64,000 nucleotides of DNA from positions 186,001-250,000 of the forward strand of contig JANDJZ010001751.1 in assembly GCA_027943245.1 (NCBI GenBank), read 5' to 3'. This DNA comes from Acanthamoeba sp. SK_2022b. Taxonomy: Eukaryota; Discosea; Longamoebia; Acanthamoebidae. The notes under the pieces are model-generated. The model was given only the letters and a program-made list of their open reading frames with translations, was not told the DNA's origin and made no database searches. Positions 29,053 through 37,881 of this stretch are shown in pieces; position 1 is the first letter of the stretch; each line of letters opens with the position of its first letter. A program made the translations under genes and the position numbers.

Positions 29053-30131
29053 GCCAGCGTGCTCCGCGCGGCTGCAATCACCGCGTCTGTAGGAATAAGG
29101 TCGAGATACCGTTCGTCGGTGCCGGTATCAATGGCGTCCGGATCGGGCAGTTCGCCGAAGTCGCCGGCCCAGATCACGGCGCCGGTAGCCTGCCATGGCC
29201 GCCAGAAAGTCAGCTTGGAAGGGCCGAACAGCGCCACACACGGCGTTTGCAGCGCGGCGGCCATGTGCATCGGCACCGAATCCACGCCGATAAACAGCTT
29301 GGCGTGGTCGATCAGGGCGGCCAGCTGGCGCAGCGTCAGCTGGCCGGCCAACGAGATCACGCCCTGCGGCGGGCAGAGCGCCAAAATGCGTTCTACCATG
29401 GCTTGTTCTCTGGCGTCGGGGCCGGAGGTGATCACCAACTGATGGCCATCGGCCTGCAAGGCGGCGAGGGTGGCGGCCATTTTCTCTTCGCTCCAGCATT
29501 TGAAGAACCAGCGCGAGGTGGGCTGCACCACAATATAACTGCCGGCGACGCCCTGTTTCTGCAACCGTTGCTCACAGGCCTGCCAATCCTGCGGATCGTA
29601 ACTCATGGTCACATGATCACTGAGCGCGGGCAGGTTCAGCGGCGCCAGCAGCGAGAGATTTTGTTCGACGGTATGCAGGTGGGCGTGATTGTCGACCGGC
29701 ACCAGCTGCGTGTGGCAGTGGCGCCACAGGAAGCCGCGGCGTTTGGGGAAATCGAAGCCCAGACGGATGCGCGCGCCGGTCAGGCGCGTGATAATGGCGC
29801 TGCGCCACTGATCGGCCAGGTTGACCACCAGATCGTAGCGCTGCGCCTTCAGGCGGCGCAGCAGCGCCAGCTCGTGCCCCAGATGCGCGCGGGTGCCCTG
29901 TTTTTTCCATTGGCGGTCGATGGCGAACAGCGTCGACAGTTCCGGATTGCTGGCCAGCATCTCCTGCGTTTCCTGATACAGCAGCACATCGATCTGCGCC
30001 TGCGGGTAGTTTTGCCGCAGGCTGCTGATGACCGGCGTGACCAGCAGCATATCGCCGTGATGGCGCAGTTTTATGATCAAAATACGCTGTACGGATGGGG
30101 CGGAAGTTGGGGCTGGCGCGTCGTTCATCAT
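29049..30131 (-). CDS. waaQ: LPS core heptosyltransferase III WaaQ
   Basis: A 360-residue GT9 protein. After a short Ala/Pro-rich leader it has RILIIKLRHHGDMLLVTPV, the WaaQ-type form of the GT9 start, and VVQPTSRWFFKCWSEEKMA and FIGVDSVPMHMAAALQTPCV later on, close to E. coli WaaQ. WaaQ adds the side-branch heptose III to heptose II. It is the first gene of the waaQ-wabG-wabH operon, divergent from wabN across a 210-base region. Confidence 0.88.
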   Translation of the reverse strand: MMNDAPAPTSAPSVQRILIIKLRHHGDMLLVTPVISSLRQNYPQAQIDVLLYQETQEMLASNPELSTLFAIDRQWKKQGTRAHLGHELALLRRLKAQRYDLVVNLADQWRSAIITRLTGARIRLGFDFPKRRGFLWRHCHTQLVPVDNHAHLHTVEQNLSLLAPLNLPALSDHVTMSYDPQDWQACEQRLQKQGVAGSYIVVQPTSRWFFKCWSEEKMAATLAALQADGHQLVITSGPDAREQAMVERILALCPPQGVISLAGQLTLRQLAALIDHAKLFIGVDSVPMHMAAALQTPCVALFGPSKLTFWRPWQATGAVIWAGDFGELPDPDAIDTGTDERYLDLIPTDAVIAAARSTLA

Positions 30132-30341
30132 GAGTCGCTTTCTGGGAAACCAATCTTTGATTCTAAATGACCCGATCGCATGTGGCTACTGTTGCAAGGT
30201 TTTCTTGCCGGGCCGCAAAAAAATCGCCGGGCCGGGGACGAATGCGCTTCAACGTTGTCCAAACCAGGCAGCAAAGTCGTTTGCCCTGGCGAAACGGCCT
30301 GCGTAACATAGTGTATTCTGTTGATATCAGGCTCGATATTC

Positions 30342-31298
30342 ATGACTAAACCGGCGTTTCTCATCACCATTGATACCGAAGGCGATAATCTGTGGCAAAA
30401 CCACGATCGCATCGCGACCGAAAACACGCGTTTTTTGCCGCGCTTTCAGGCCTTGTGCGAAAAATACGCCTTCAAACCGGTTTATCTCACCAACTATGAA
30501 ATGGCGATGGATCCGGCTTACGTCGAGTTCGCGCGCGACGTGATCGCCCGCGGCGCCGGTGAAGTGGGCATGCATTTGCACGCCTGGAACAGCCCGCCTT
30601 TGACGCCGCTGACCGACGACGACTGGCGCCACAAACCCTATCTTATTGAGTATCCTGCCGACCAGATACGCGCCAAGGTCGATCACATGACCAAGCTGCT
30701 GGAAGATGCCTTTCAGACCAAAATGCTCAGCCATCGCGCCGGCCGCTGGGCGTTCAACGAATATTATGCCTCGCTGCTGCTGGAATACGGCTATCAGGTG
30801 GACTGTTCGGTGACGCCGCGGGTCAACTGGCAGTTTTCGCCGGGCAATCCGCAGGGCAACGGCGGCACCGATTACACCCGGTTCCCGTCGCAGGCTTATT
30901 TCATCGATCCGCAGAACATTGCCAAACCGGGCGCTTCGCCGCTGTTGGAAGTGCCGATGAGCATTCAGTACAAGCACTCGGCGCTGATGAACGCGTTCAA
31001 GCAAGGTTATGACCGGCTGCGCGGCAAGCGGCGTTCGCCGTCCGTCAACTGGCTGCGGCCGAGTGGCGGCAACGTGGCCAAGATGATAAGCGTGGCTGAG
31101 GCGTCGCTGGCGCAGGGGCATGACTACGTCGAATTTATGCTGCACTCCTCCGAATTTATGCCGGGCGGCAGCCCGACGTTCAAAACCGAGCAGGATATCG
31201 AAGGGCTGTACCGCGATCTGGAGCAGCTGTTTGACTGGCTGCAGCAGCGTACGGTGGGCATGACGCTGGCCGAGTATTATCAACTTAAAGCGAACTAA
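30342..31298 (+). CDS. wabN: WabN-like deacetylase of LPS core GlcNAc
   Basis: A 318-residue polysaccharide deacetylase (NodB-type fold). The metal-site Asp pair is in the start FLITIDTEGDNLW (Asp11 and nearby acids), and the histidine motif appears as GMHLHAWNSP. In Klebsiella, and by shared genes in Serratia, WabN removes the acetyl group from the GlcNAc added by WabH, giving the core glucosamine. The ATG at 30342 was preferred to an in-frame upstream codon because the family starts there. It is followed after eight bases by a GT9 gene, with which it should form an operon. Confidence 0.85.
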   Translation: MTKPAFLITIDTEGDNLWQNHDRIATENTRFLPRFQALCEKYAFKPVYLTNYEMAMDPAYVEFARDVIARGAGEVGMHLHAWNSPPLTPLTDDDWRHKPYLIEYPADQIRAKVDHMTKLLEDAFQTKMLSHRAGRWAFNEYYASLLLEYGYQVDCSVTPRVNWQFSPGNPQGNGGTDYTRFPSQAYFIDPQNIAKPGASPLLEVPMSIQYKHSALMNAFKQGYDRLRGKRRSPSVNWLRPSGGNVAKMISVAEASLAQGHDYVEFMLHSSEFMPGGSPTFKTEQDIEGLYRDLEQLFDWLQQRTVGMTLAEYYQLKAN

Positions 31299-31306
31299 GC
31301 ACGCAC

Positions 31307-32401
31307 ATGTCGAAGAAATGGAAAATCAAGGTTGCCGACTGGTTCTTGCGGCGCTATACGGCGAAGTACGGCCGTTTTCAGGATAAGGCGACGTTCGACG
31401 GCGCCCAGCAGTTTGACAATATCGTTATCTATTCCACCACGGCGTTGGGCGACTTCATGTTCAACACGCCGGCATTGAGGGCGATGAGGGAACGCTACCC
31501 CAATGCGCACATCACGCTGGTGGTGCACAAGAAAAACCGCGAGCTGGTGGAAAACGGCCGTTATTACGATCGCGTGGTGTATTGGGACAGCAAGATCAAG
31601 ACGATACGCCCATTGCTGAAATCGTTGCGCGAACATCAGCCGGATTTGGCGCTGATTCTGCACTCCCACCTGCCTTATGACATCATCAGCGCCGTACTGG
31701 CCGGGGCGAAGTACATTATCAGGGATAACTACAGCTCGGGCATTTGCGGGCTGGAGCCTTGGCTGACCAATTATATCTTCCATTATTACGGCCACTTTGT
31801 ACGCCGCAAACTGGAGCTGATTTCCATCTTAGGCTGCCGCAGCGACGATCCGACGATGGAAATTCCCGTGGATTATCAGCGCGGCGTCAAAAGCAGCGAG
31901 CATCCCACCATCGGTTTTCAACTGGGGGCGTCAACAGAGTCGCGTTGCTGGCCGGTTTCGCACTATGCGCGGCTGGCCGATGAGCTGGTGGCGAAGCACC
32001 CCAATGTGCGCATCGTGCTGATTGGCGCACCGTTCGACGACGGCAAGGCCAAACAGTTTATGAGCCTGATCGGCCCGCAAACGCAGGCCTGCGTGGATAA
32101 CCAGATCGGTAAAACGGGGCTGCAAGGCTTGCTGACGTTGATCGACAGTTTCCATGTTCTGGTCACCGGCGATACCGGGCCGCTGCATCTGGCAGTGGCG
32201 TTGAAGGTGAAAACCATCAGCCTGTTCGTGACCGCCGACTCACGCTCCACCGGCCCGATTCAGGATGCTGAACTGCACCGCATCATTCAGGTGTCGCGTA
32301 CCGGCTATACGATGCCGCTGGAGGCGGAAAGCCCGATGGGGGTCATCCAGCCGCAGCGGATTTATGATGAGCTGGTCGCGCACGTGCCTTTAGCGCGCTG
32401 A
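31307..32401 (+). CDS. Second extra GT9 heptosyltransferase-family protein
   Basis: A 364-residue GT9 protein with an unusual basic N-terminal extension of about 35 residues (MSKKWKIKVADWFLRRYTAK) before the conserved start DNIVIYSTTALGDFMFNTPA. The acceptor Asp of the family is present (ALGD). The C-terminal sugar-nucleotide motif TGDTGPLHLAVALKVKTISL is clear. The extension could help attach it to the inner membrane (inference). It follows wabN by eight bases in the same operon and is convergent with a GT2 gene. The acceptor and sugar are unknown; an extra heptose is the likely product. Confidence 0.78.
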   Translation: MSKKWKIKVADWFLRRYTAKYGRFQDKATFDGAQQFDNIVIYSTTALGDFMFNTPALRAMRERYPNAHITLVVHKKNRELVENGRYYDRVVYWDSKIKTIRPLLKSLREHQPDLALILHSHLPYDIISAVLAGAKYIIRDNYSSGICGLEPWLTNYIFHYYGHFVRRKLELISILGCRSDDPTMEIPVDYQRGVKSSEHPTIGFQLGASTESRCWPVSHYARLADELVAKHPNVRIVLIGAPFDDGKAKQFMSLIGPQTQACVDNQIGKTGLQGLLTLIDSFHVLVTGDTGPLHLAVALKVKTISLFVTADSRSTGPIQDAELHRIIQVSRTGYTMPLEAESPMGVIQPQRIYDELVAHVPLAR

Positions 32402-32412
32402 GGGAGCAACGA

Positions 32413-32436
32413 CGCATCGGCCGCCCGGCCGATGCG
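32413..32436. terminator. Hairpin between the second GT9 gene and the GT2 gene
   Basis: A perfect 10-bp stem (32413-32422 with 32427-32436, loop GCCC) lies between two convergent stops. T-runs are lacking on both sides, so strength is uncertain. Confidence 0.6.
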
Positions 32437-32437
32437 G

Positions 32438-33415
32438 TTAGTGCGGCTTGCGCCCGCGCAGCTTCGAAAGAAAGGTATCCACTCGCGCATAGCGCATCTG
32501 GCGGACTTTTTTGCCCGGCACGTCGCTGTTGTGGCAGATATCGGCGGCGCGGCGCAGGATGTGCAGCGTTGCCGGCGCGTAATGATAATAGCCGTATACC
32601 GCCTTCGACATGCTTTTCACCTCGGAAAAGCAGTTGGCCAGCATCAGGGCGGCCAACCGGCGCAGCGGCTCATCCCCGGGATGCTGCGCCACAAAATGCA
32701 GCATCTTCTCCATGGCGAACAGCAGATCTTCAATATCTTTGGGTTTGATATTGCGAGTGATGCCTTGGCTGTTATCCCGATAGAAATAGAGCTCGCAGTC
32801 CAGATGGGCGATGCGGCGGGTTTTGAAATACTGAAAAGGCGTGAAAATCACGTCTTCATAGCGCCTGCCGTCTTCGAACGTTTCCCCTTCCAGCAGCGAA
32901 CGTTTATACACGCGGCTCCAGAGATGCCACATCGAGCGTGCGAAAAGCGGTTGCAGGCAGCCGAGCCCCAACTGTGAAAAGTCGTAGGCTACGGGCTGCG
33001 CCGCGCGGTTATCCGGCGTCGGCGGATGCTCGGTGAACTTCTGATAATTAAAGTCGATCAGGTCATCTTCACCGGCGGTAAGCAGGGGCCGCAGGATTGC
33101 CAGATAGTCGTCGCTCAGCAGATCGTCGCCGTCGAGGAAGGTGAGATAGCGGCCGGTGGCCAGCCGTAAGCCGACATTGCGGGCGTGCGCAATGCCGCCG
33201 TTGGGCTGTGAAGTAAAGACCACGCGCGGGTGCCGCCGCTGCGCCAGATATTGGCTGACCAGCGCGCCGGAGGCGTCGGTGGAGCCATCATCGATGATCA
33301 CCACCTCAATATCGTCGCTAATCTGCGCAAATAACGAATCCAGCGCAGCGATAACGAACGCTTCATTATTATAAAACGGCACGATAACGCTGAGCAGCGG
33401 CTCCTGAGGATTCAC
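32438..33415 (-). CDS. GT2 glycosyltransferase, probable outer-core enzyme
   Basis: A 325-residue family-2 (inverting) glycosyltransferase with a GT-A fold: LLSVIVPFYNNEAFVIAALD, EVVIIDDGSTDASG, and the metal-binding DGDD motif in RYLTFLDGDDLLSDDYLAI. Probable acid/base region RRYEDVIFTPFQYF. It is the last gene of the hldD-waaF-waaC-GT4-waaL-GT2 run and its start overlaps the waaL stop (ATGA). An inverting enzyme suggests a beta linkage if the donor is UDP-glucose; the acceptor is not known. Confidence 0.85.
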   Translation of the reverse strand: MNPQEPLLSVIVPFYNNEAFVIAALDSLFAQISDDIEVVIIDDGSTDASGALVSQYLAQRRHPRVVFTSQPNGGIAHARNVGLRLATGRYLTFLDGDDLLSDDYLAILRPLLTAGEDDLIDFNYQKFTEHPPTPDNRAAQPVAYDFSQLGLGCLQPLFARSMWHLWSRVYKRSLLEGETFEDGRRYEDVIFTPFQYFKTRRIAHLDCELYFYRDNSQGITRNIKPKDIEDLLFAMEKMLHFVAQHPGDEPLRRLAALMLANCFSEVKSMSKAVYGYYHYAPATLHILRRAADICHNSDVPGKKVRQMRYARVDTFLSKLRGRKPH

Positions 33416-34674
33416 GGGGTGGGCTCCTGAACAGGGGGCTGTTTCGGGACGGAAAGAACGGCGGCGATCAGCGCCAGGCAGAATATGACGGTGCCTTCCG
33501 TGCTGAAGAAGATGACGTCGCTCAGGCCGTAAACGAACAGGCTGACGCTAACGCTCAGCAGCAGCGCGTTGCGCTGCGGCCGGAAGGAAGAGAAGAACAG
33601 GCTGACATAGAGCGCCAGCAGCAGCAGTACGCCCCAGATGCCCTTGAGCGAGTAGGTTTCCAGCAGCTCGTTGTGCAGGTGGACGTTGATGTAGGGCATG
33701 ACGCCAGACAGGCGAGGTTGCTGTGCGACCATCGCACGGATCTCTTCACCGCGCTGCTCGGCGGATTGGCCCCAAGGGGCTTGTGAACCGGTGCGCCATG
33801 CCAGCGTTTGCATCGACAGCCGGGAAATGATCGAGTTTTCAGTCTGTGGCTGATCCATCAGGCGCATGTCGGTCTCAAAGGCCTGAATGCGTTCTTCTAT
33901 CTGCGGCTTAAACACCAGGCCGCAGGCTACGAGCAGCAGCGGTACCGAGGCCACCAACGCGAGTTTGTGTTTCCTGGAAACCAGCTGCTTGGTCGCCAGC
34001 AGCGACAGGCAGACCGCTACCGGGTAGACCAACATGGCCGCGCGCGTGCCGGTGAGCACCAGTGCAGAGAAGGACAGCAGGAACGCAGCGATGTACAACG
34101 CCAGGCGGTAGCGGGTGCGCAGCATCAGGATGGCTTGCATCATCACCAGATCGATGGCGGTCATCAGGTAGGCGGCGACCGTGGCGCGATCGAAGTTGAG
34201 CTCTACGCGCGGGATATCCAGCCGCAATCCCTGATAGAGGGAATAGGCGTTGACCGCCAGGCCGGTGGCGAGAGCTACAACGATCAGCAGGCGCTGCACG
34301 CACAACCGCTCATTGAGTGCGATCAGCAAGATGAAGGCGGTCGCGAGCTGCAGTTTGCCGGTCGACATATAAGAGCGATAAATATTGATGTACTCACCCG
34401 GCTGTTTGAAGTGATGCATCCAGAGGATGGTTCCCATGCCCACGCTGAACATCAGCGCAGGCAGCAGCAGATTTCTCGCGTTGCTGAAGTAGTAGCGCGG
34501 GTACAGGCAAACGGCGATAAAGGCGATGTAGCTGGAAACGTAAAACAGATTGCGTCCGGTCGCGGAACCGAAAGGGATGGTGCAAAAAGCGATGGCGCAC
34601 CCCAGATAGATCAGATAGCTGAAGGCAGGGTGCGGCGTTCTGTGTTTTAGCATCGGGCGTGTTTTCCGGCTCAC
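33412..34674 (-). CDS. waaL: O-antigen ligase WaaL
   Basis: WaaL joins undecaprenyl-linked O-polysaccharide to the lipid A-core at the periplasmic face of the inner membrane. The 420-residue protein has about 12 hydrophobic helices and one large periplasmic loop (roughly residues 250-350) carrying the conserved HLHNELLETYSLKG with the functional His region, and an Arg-rich segment (TGTRAAMLVYPV). Sequence is divergent between species, but topology and position are typical. It lies seven bases after the GT4 gene and overlaps the next GT2 gene by four bases. Confidence 0.88.
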   Translation of the reverse strand: MSRKTRPMLKHRTPHPAFSYLIYLGCAIAFCTIPFGSATGRNLFYVSSYIAFIAVCLYPRYYFSNARNLLLPALMFSVGMGTILWMHHFKQPGEYINIYRSYMSTGKLQLATAFILLIALNERLCVQRLLIVVALATGLAVNAYSLYQGLRLDIPRVELNFDRATVAAYLMTAIDLVMMQAILMLRTRYRLALYIAAFLLSFSALVLTGTRAAMLVYPVAVCLSLLATKQLVSRKHKLALVASVPLLLVACGLVFKPQIEERIQAFETDMRLMDQPQTENSIISRLSMQTLAWRTGSQAPWGQSAEQRGEEIRAMVAQQPRLSGVMPYINVHLHNELLETYSLKGIWGVLLLLALYVSLFFSSFRPQRNALLLSVSVSLFVYGLSDVIFFSTEGTVIFCLALIAAVLSVPKQPPVQEPTP

Positions 34675-34681
34675 GTTTCAA

Positions 34682-35848
34682 TTAAGCGATAAAGGATCGC
34701 AGCGTGTCGTCGAACTCAGCTTTGAACTGAGCATAGTTGAAATGTTCCGCAGGATAGCGCTGCGCATTTCGGCTCAGAGTCTGGTAGGTTTCGCGCGCCA
34801 GCAATTTCTCAACGGCATCCGCACAGTCGAGATGCGACAGCAACTTGGGCGCCACCAGGCTGTCGGTCAACGGATCGTAGACCTCATGCGGGAAGTCGAC
34901 CTCGATATCGGTGAGCTGCCGGTGTTGTTCGACGGTGACCGACGGCGTCAGGCCAATGCCGCAGACGCCGTCCTTGACCGCTTCCGGCTGGCCGTCAACC
35001 TGCGGGAAAATGACCGGCACGCCGAAATAGAGCGATTCCATGCAGGACAAGCCGAACGGCTCGGTGATCGGCGTGCTCATGTAGATGTGCGTGCGATTGA
35101 AGAAGCCGGCGACGTCATCCTGATAACCGCTGAAGGTGACGCGGTCGCCGAGCTGAAGCCGGGCCGCCAGCGCCTCGAACGCCGCGCGATCCGGCCCTTT
35201 GCCGGCCACTTCCAGCGTGACGTCATGCCCGCGCCGCAGCAGTTCCTGCATCATTAATAATGAAACGCTGATGCCTTTCAGGCTGACCAGGCGTGAAGCG
35301 GTGCCGATCCTGACCGGCTGCGACAGCGTTTTCGGCGCAGTGTCGATCCCCGCCGGCGTCTTGATGCGGTTGATCACCACGTGATTTGGGCAAGGCAGAT
35401 TAAAACGCAGCTCCATCACCCGCTTCGACGCGTGCGAGGCGGAAATGACGCCGTCCAGCATGGCGAAGAAACTCAGCGTCTTTTTATTCTTGGGGTAACG
35501 CCAGGAGCAGCCGTGATCGTAGTAAACCAGTTTGCCGCGTTTGGGTTTGGCCGCCAGCCCCGGCACCAGGTCCCAGACGATCACCACGTCGGCGTTCGCC
35601 CGCTCGATTTTCCACTTCAGCAAAAATTTGCGCAGGAACTGCGGGCAGCGTAACGGCAGCGCATTGATCAGGCGGTTGGCGAAGGTGACGGGCTGATGCG
35701 CAGGCAGCTGGCGGCGGATCTCTTCGCCAATGTCGCCGCTGATGCACAAGACCTGGTTGCTGCCGTCGGTGGTATCGTTGATGTACTGCAGGAACAGGCG
35801 TTCGACGCCGCCCATTTTACCCAGGTTGATAATATGCAGTTTTTTCAT
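34682..35848 (-). CDS. GT4 glycosyltransferase of LPS core, specificity unassigned
   Basis: A 388-residue retaining glycosyltransferase. The N-terminus MKKLHIINLGKMGGVERLFL has the MGGVER acceptor loop, a mid-domain has IGTASRLVSLKG, and the C-terminal donor site has TPITEPFGLSCMESLYFGVP. The start at 35846-35848 overlaps the waaC stop by four bases. As a retaining enzyme in a core cluster it could add the alpha-glucose on the core glucosamine reported for S. marcescens; this is inference. Confidence 0.82.
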   Translation of the reverse strand: MKKLHIINLGKMGGVERLFLQYINDTTDGSNQVLCISGDIGEEIRRQLPAHQPVTFANRLINALPLRCPQFLRKFLLKWKIERANADVVIVWDLVPGLAAKPKRGKLVYYDHGCSWRYPKNKKTLSFFAMLDGVISASHASKRVMELRFNLPCPNHVVINRIKTPAGIDTAPKTLSQPVRIGTASRLVSLKGISVSLLMMQELLRRGHDVTLEVAGKGPDRAAFEALAARLQLGDRVTFSGYQDDVAGFFNRTHIYMSTPITEPFGLSCMESLYFGVPVIFPQVDGQPEAVKDGVCGIGLTPSVTVEQHRQLTDIEVDFPHEVYDPLTDSLVAPKLLSHLDCADAVEKLLARETYQTLSRNAQRYPAEHFNYAQFKAEFDDTLRSFIA

Positions 35849-36810
35849 GCTATAACCTTTTGCAACGCCTGCCATGCCGTATCGGCGTCGATTGTCGCCA
35901 TGCTTTTTTCCGGCGAAATCAGCGAGTGCTGATTTTGCCCGTAGCCGCCGATCAGGCCGGGATCGGTCGGCCCGAACAGCGTGATGTTGGGTTTGTCGAG
36001 CGCGGCGGTCAAATGGCTGAGCCCGGTGTCGACCGAGACCACGCCCTTGGCGCCGGCCAGCACCTCGGCCACCTGCTGCAGGCTGAGCTTCGGCAGCACT
36101 TCGACATGTGAAAAACCTTCCGCCAACCGCAGCGCGCGCTGATGTTCATGCTCTGCGCCCCACGGCAGTTTGATCTTCAGCCCGCTGTCGGCCGTCAGCG
36201 CGATCAGCTCGCGCCAGTTCTGCTCCGGCCAGTGCTTGTCGTCACGCGTCGTCGCGTGCAGAAACACCAAATACTGCCCGGTATCGGCCGGCGGGCGGCT
36301 GAGAAAGCGCGCGGCGATGGCGTAATCGCCGTAGCTGCCCGGTTTGTCGTAACCGAGGCTTTTGGCGAACAGCTCACGCGTGCGTTCCACCGCGTGCTGC
36401 TGTTTGTCTATCTCATGGCGCACGTTGTAGAACCAGCTGGCGAACGGCTCGCGCGCGCTCTTGCAGTCCGGGCCATGTTTGTTGCCTTTGGCGATGCGCG
36501 TGATCAGCGCGGCGCTTTTGATCAGGCCCTGAGCGTCGATCACCACGTCGTAACGGCGTTCTTGCAGCGCGCGCTTGAAGTCGCAGCGCTGTTGCCGGGT
36601 GTCGTTGCCGAACCAGTTCTTGCGCCAGCGGCGAATGGCCACCGGGATCACGCGATCCACCGCCGGGTGCCAGGTGGGGATTTGGCTGAAGCCTTCTTCC
36701 ACTACCCAGTCGAAGCGGATATCGGGAATGGCCTGCAGCGCGTCGGTCAGGGCGGGCAGCGTATGCAGCACGTCCCCCATCGAGGAGGTTTTTACGATTA
36801 ACACCTGCAT
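35845..36810 (-). CDS. waaC: LPS heptosyltransferase I WaaC
   Basis: WaaC transfers L-glycero-D-manno-heptose from ADP-heptose to Kdo I. The 321-residue GT9 protein begins MQVLIVKTSSMGDVLHTLPA with the catalytic Asp13, and has the donor-site motif SVDTGLSHLTAALDKPNITL. It is close to E. coli WaaC in sequence and length. It lies two bases after waaF and overlaps the following GT4 gene by four bases. Confidence 0.96.
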   Translation of the reverse strand: MQVLIVKTSSMGDVLHTLPALTDALQAIPDIRFDWVVEEGFSQIPTWHPAVDRVIPVAIRRWRKNWFGNDTRQQRCDFKRALQERRYDVVIDAQGLIKSAALITRIAKGNKHGPDCKSAREPFASWFYNVRHEIDKQQHAVERTRELFAKSLGYDKPGSYGDYAIAARFLSRPPADTGQYLVFLHATTRDDKHWPEQNWRELIALTADSGLKIKLPWGAEHEHQRALRLAEGFSHVEVLPKLSLQQVAEVLAGAKGVVSVDTGLSHLTAALDKPNITLFGPTDPGLIGGYGQNQHSLISPEKSMATIDADTAWQALQKVIA

Positions 36811-36812
36811 GA

Positions 36813-37859
36813 CTATTCCTCGCTGGCGACAAGTAACGGCGTCAGCGCGTCCAACACTTGCTGCGGCTGAATATCGATCAAACTTTGGTGGTATCCCTGA
36901 TCGGCATCGCCCTTACGCACCTTGTGGTAGCCGCTGATCAAGCGAATGACCCGCGCCTTGTCGGAGAGCGGCGGCGTGAAGTCGGGGCTGCTTGGGCCGT
37001 ACAAGGCTATCAGCGGTTTGTTCAACGCTGCGGCAACGTGCATTAAGCCGGAGTCGTTGCTGACCACTGCCCGGCAGGCCGCGATCAGGATCACCGCCTG
37101 CTCCAGCTGGGTTTTTCCGGCCAGGTTAAGGCAGAAATCGCGCGCGTCTTCCTGCAGCGCGGCGCGGATCTGTTCGCCGGCCTCGTGGTCTTTCGCCGAA
37201 CCGAACAGCGCTATTTGATAGCCGCTCTCGATCAGCCGCTGAGCCAGTGCCGCGTAGTGATAGTGCGGCCAGCGTTTGGCGGGGCCGAACTCTGCGCCCG
37301 GGCAGAAGCCGACGATCGGTCGGCTGCCGGTCAGGTTGAACGCTGCAGTGGTGTCGGCGATTTCTTCGTAGCTCACCTGCAGCTGCGGCCACAGCAGCGG
37401 CTGCGGCAGATCGTCGGCGCGCTGAATGCGGCCTTTATCATAGGCCAGCGCCACGTAGCGCTGCACCATCAGCGGGAAGGCCGCCTTGTCGAGCACGCGG
37501 ACGTCGTTCAGCAGGCCGTAACGCATTTCGCCCCGCCAGCCGGTACGCTGCGGGATATCGGCAAAGAAAGGCACCAGCGCGGATTTGAACGAGTTGGGTA
37601 GAACGTAAGCGCGATCGTAACGGTTGGCGCGCAGGGCGCGCCCCAGGCGGCGACGCTCGCCGAGCCCCAGCGCGCCGTGGCCCAGCGGCATCGCCAGCGC
37701 CTGATTGACTTCCGGCATGCGCTCCAGCAGCGGGCGGCACCAGGCCGGCGCCATCACATCGATCTCCGCCGACGGATATTCGGCCTTCAGGGTGCGATAG
37801 AGACTTTGCGACATCATCATGTCGCCAACCCAAGAAGGGCCGATAACCAGTATTTTCAT
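36813..37859 (-). CDS. waaF: LPS heptosyltransferase II WaaF
   Basis: WaaF adds the second heptose (alpha-1,3) to heptose I. The 348-residue GT9 protein begins MKILVIGPSWVGDMMMSQSL, the WaaF-type start, and has FCPGAEFGPAKRWPHYHYA and SNDSGLMHVAAALNKPLIAL, the acceptor-base and ADP-heptose segments. Length equals E. coli WaaF. It is between hldD (22-base gap) and waaC (2-base gap). Confidence 0.96.
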   Translation of the reverse strand: MKILVIGPSWVGDMMMSQSLYRTLKAEYPSAEIDVMAPAWCRPLLERMPEVNQALAMPLGHGALGLGERRRLGRALRANRYDRAYVLPNSFKSALVPFFADIPQRTGWRGEMRYGLLNDVRVLDKAAFPLMVQRYVALAYDKGRIQRADDLPQPLLWPQLQVSYEEIADTTAAFNLTGSRPIVGFCPGAEFGPAKRWPHYHYAALAQRLIESGYQIALFGSAKDHEAGEQIRAALQEDARDFCLNLAGKTQLEQAVILIAACRAVVSNDSGLMHVAAALNKPLIALYGPSSPDFTPPLSDKARVIRLISGYHKVRKGDADQGYHQSLIDIQPQQVLDALTPLLVASEE

Positions 37860-37881
37860 ACCCAGCGTTAATTCCTTCAGC

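Noticed and set aside
30132..30341. RfaH ops element upstream of waaQ
   Set aside because: A GTAGC core occurs on the minus strand near 30185, but the flanking GGCG and following bases do not match the ops consensus.
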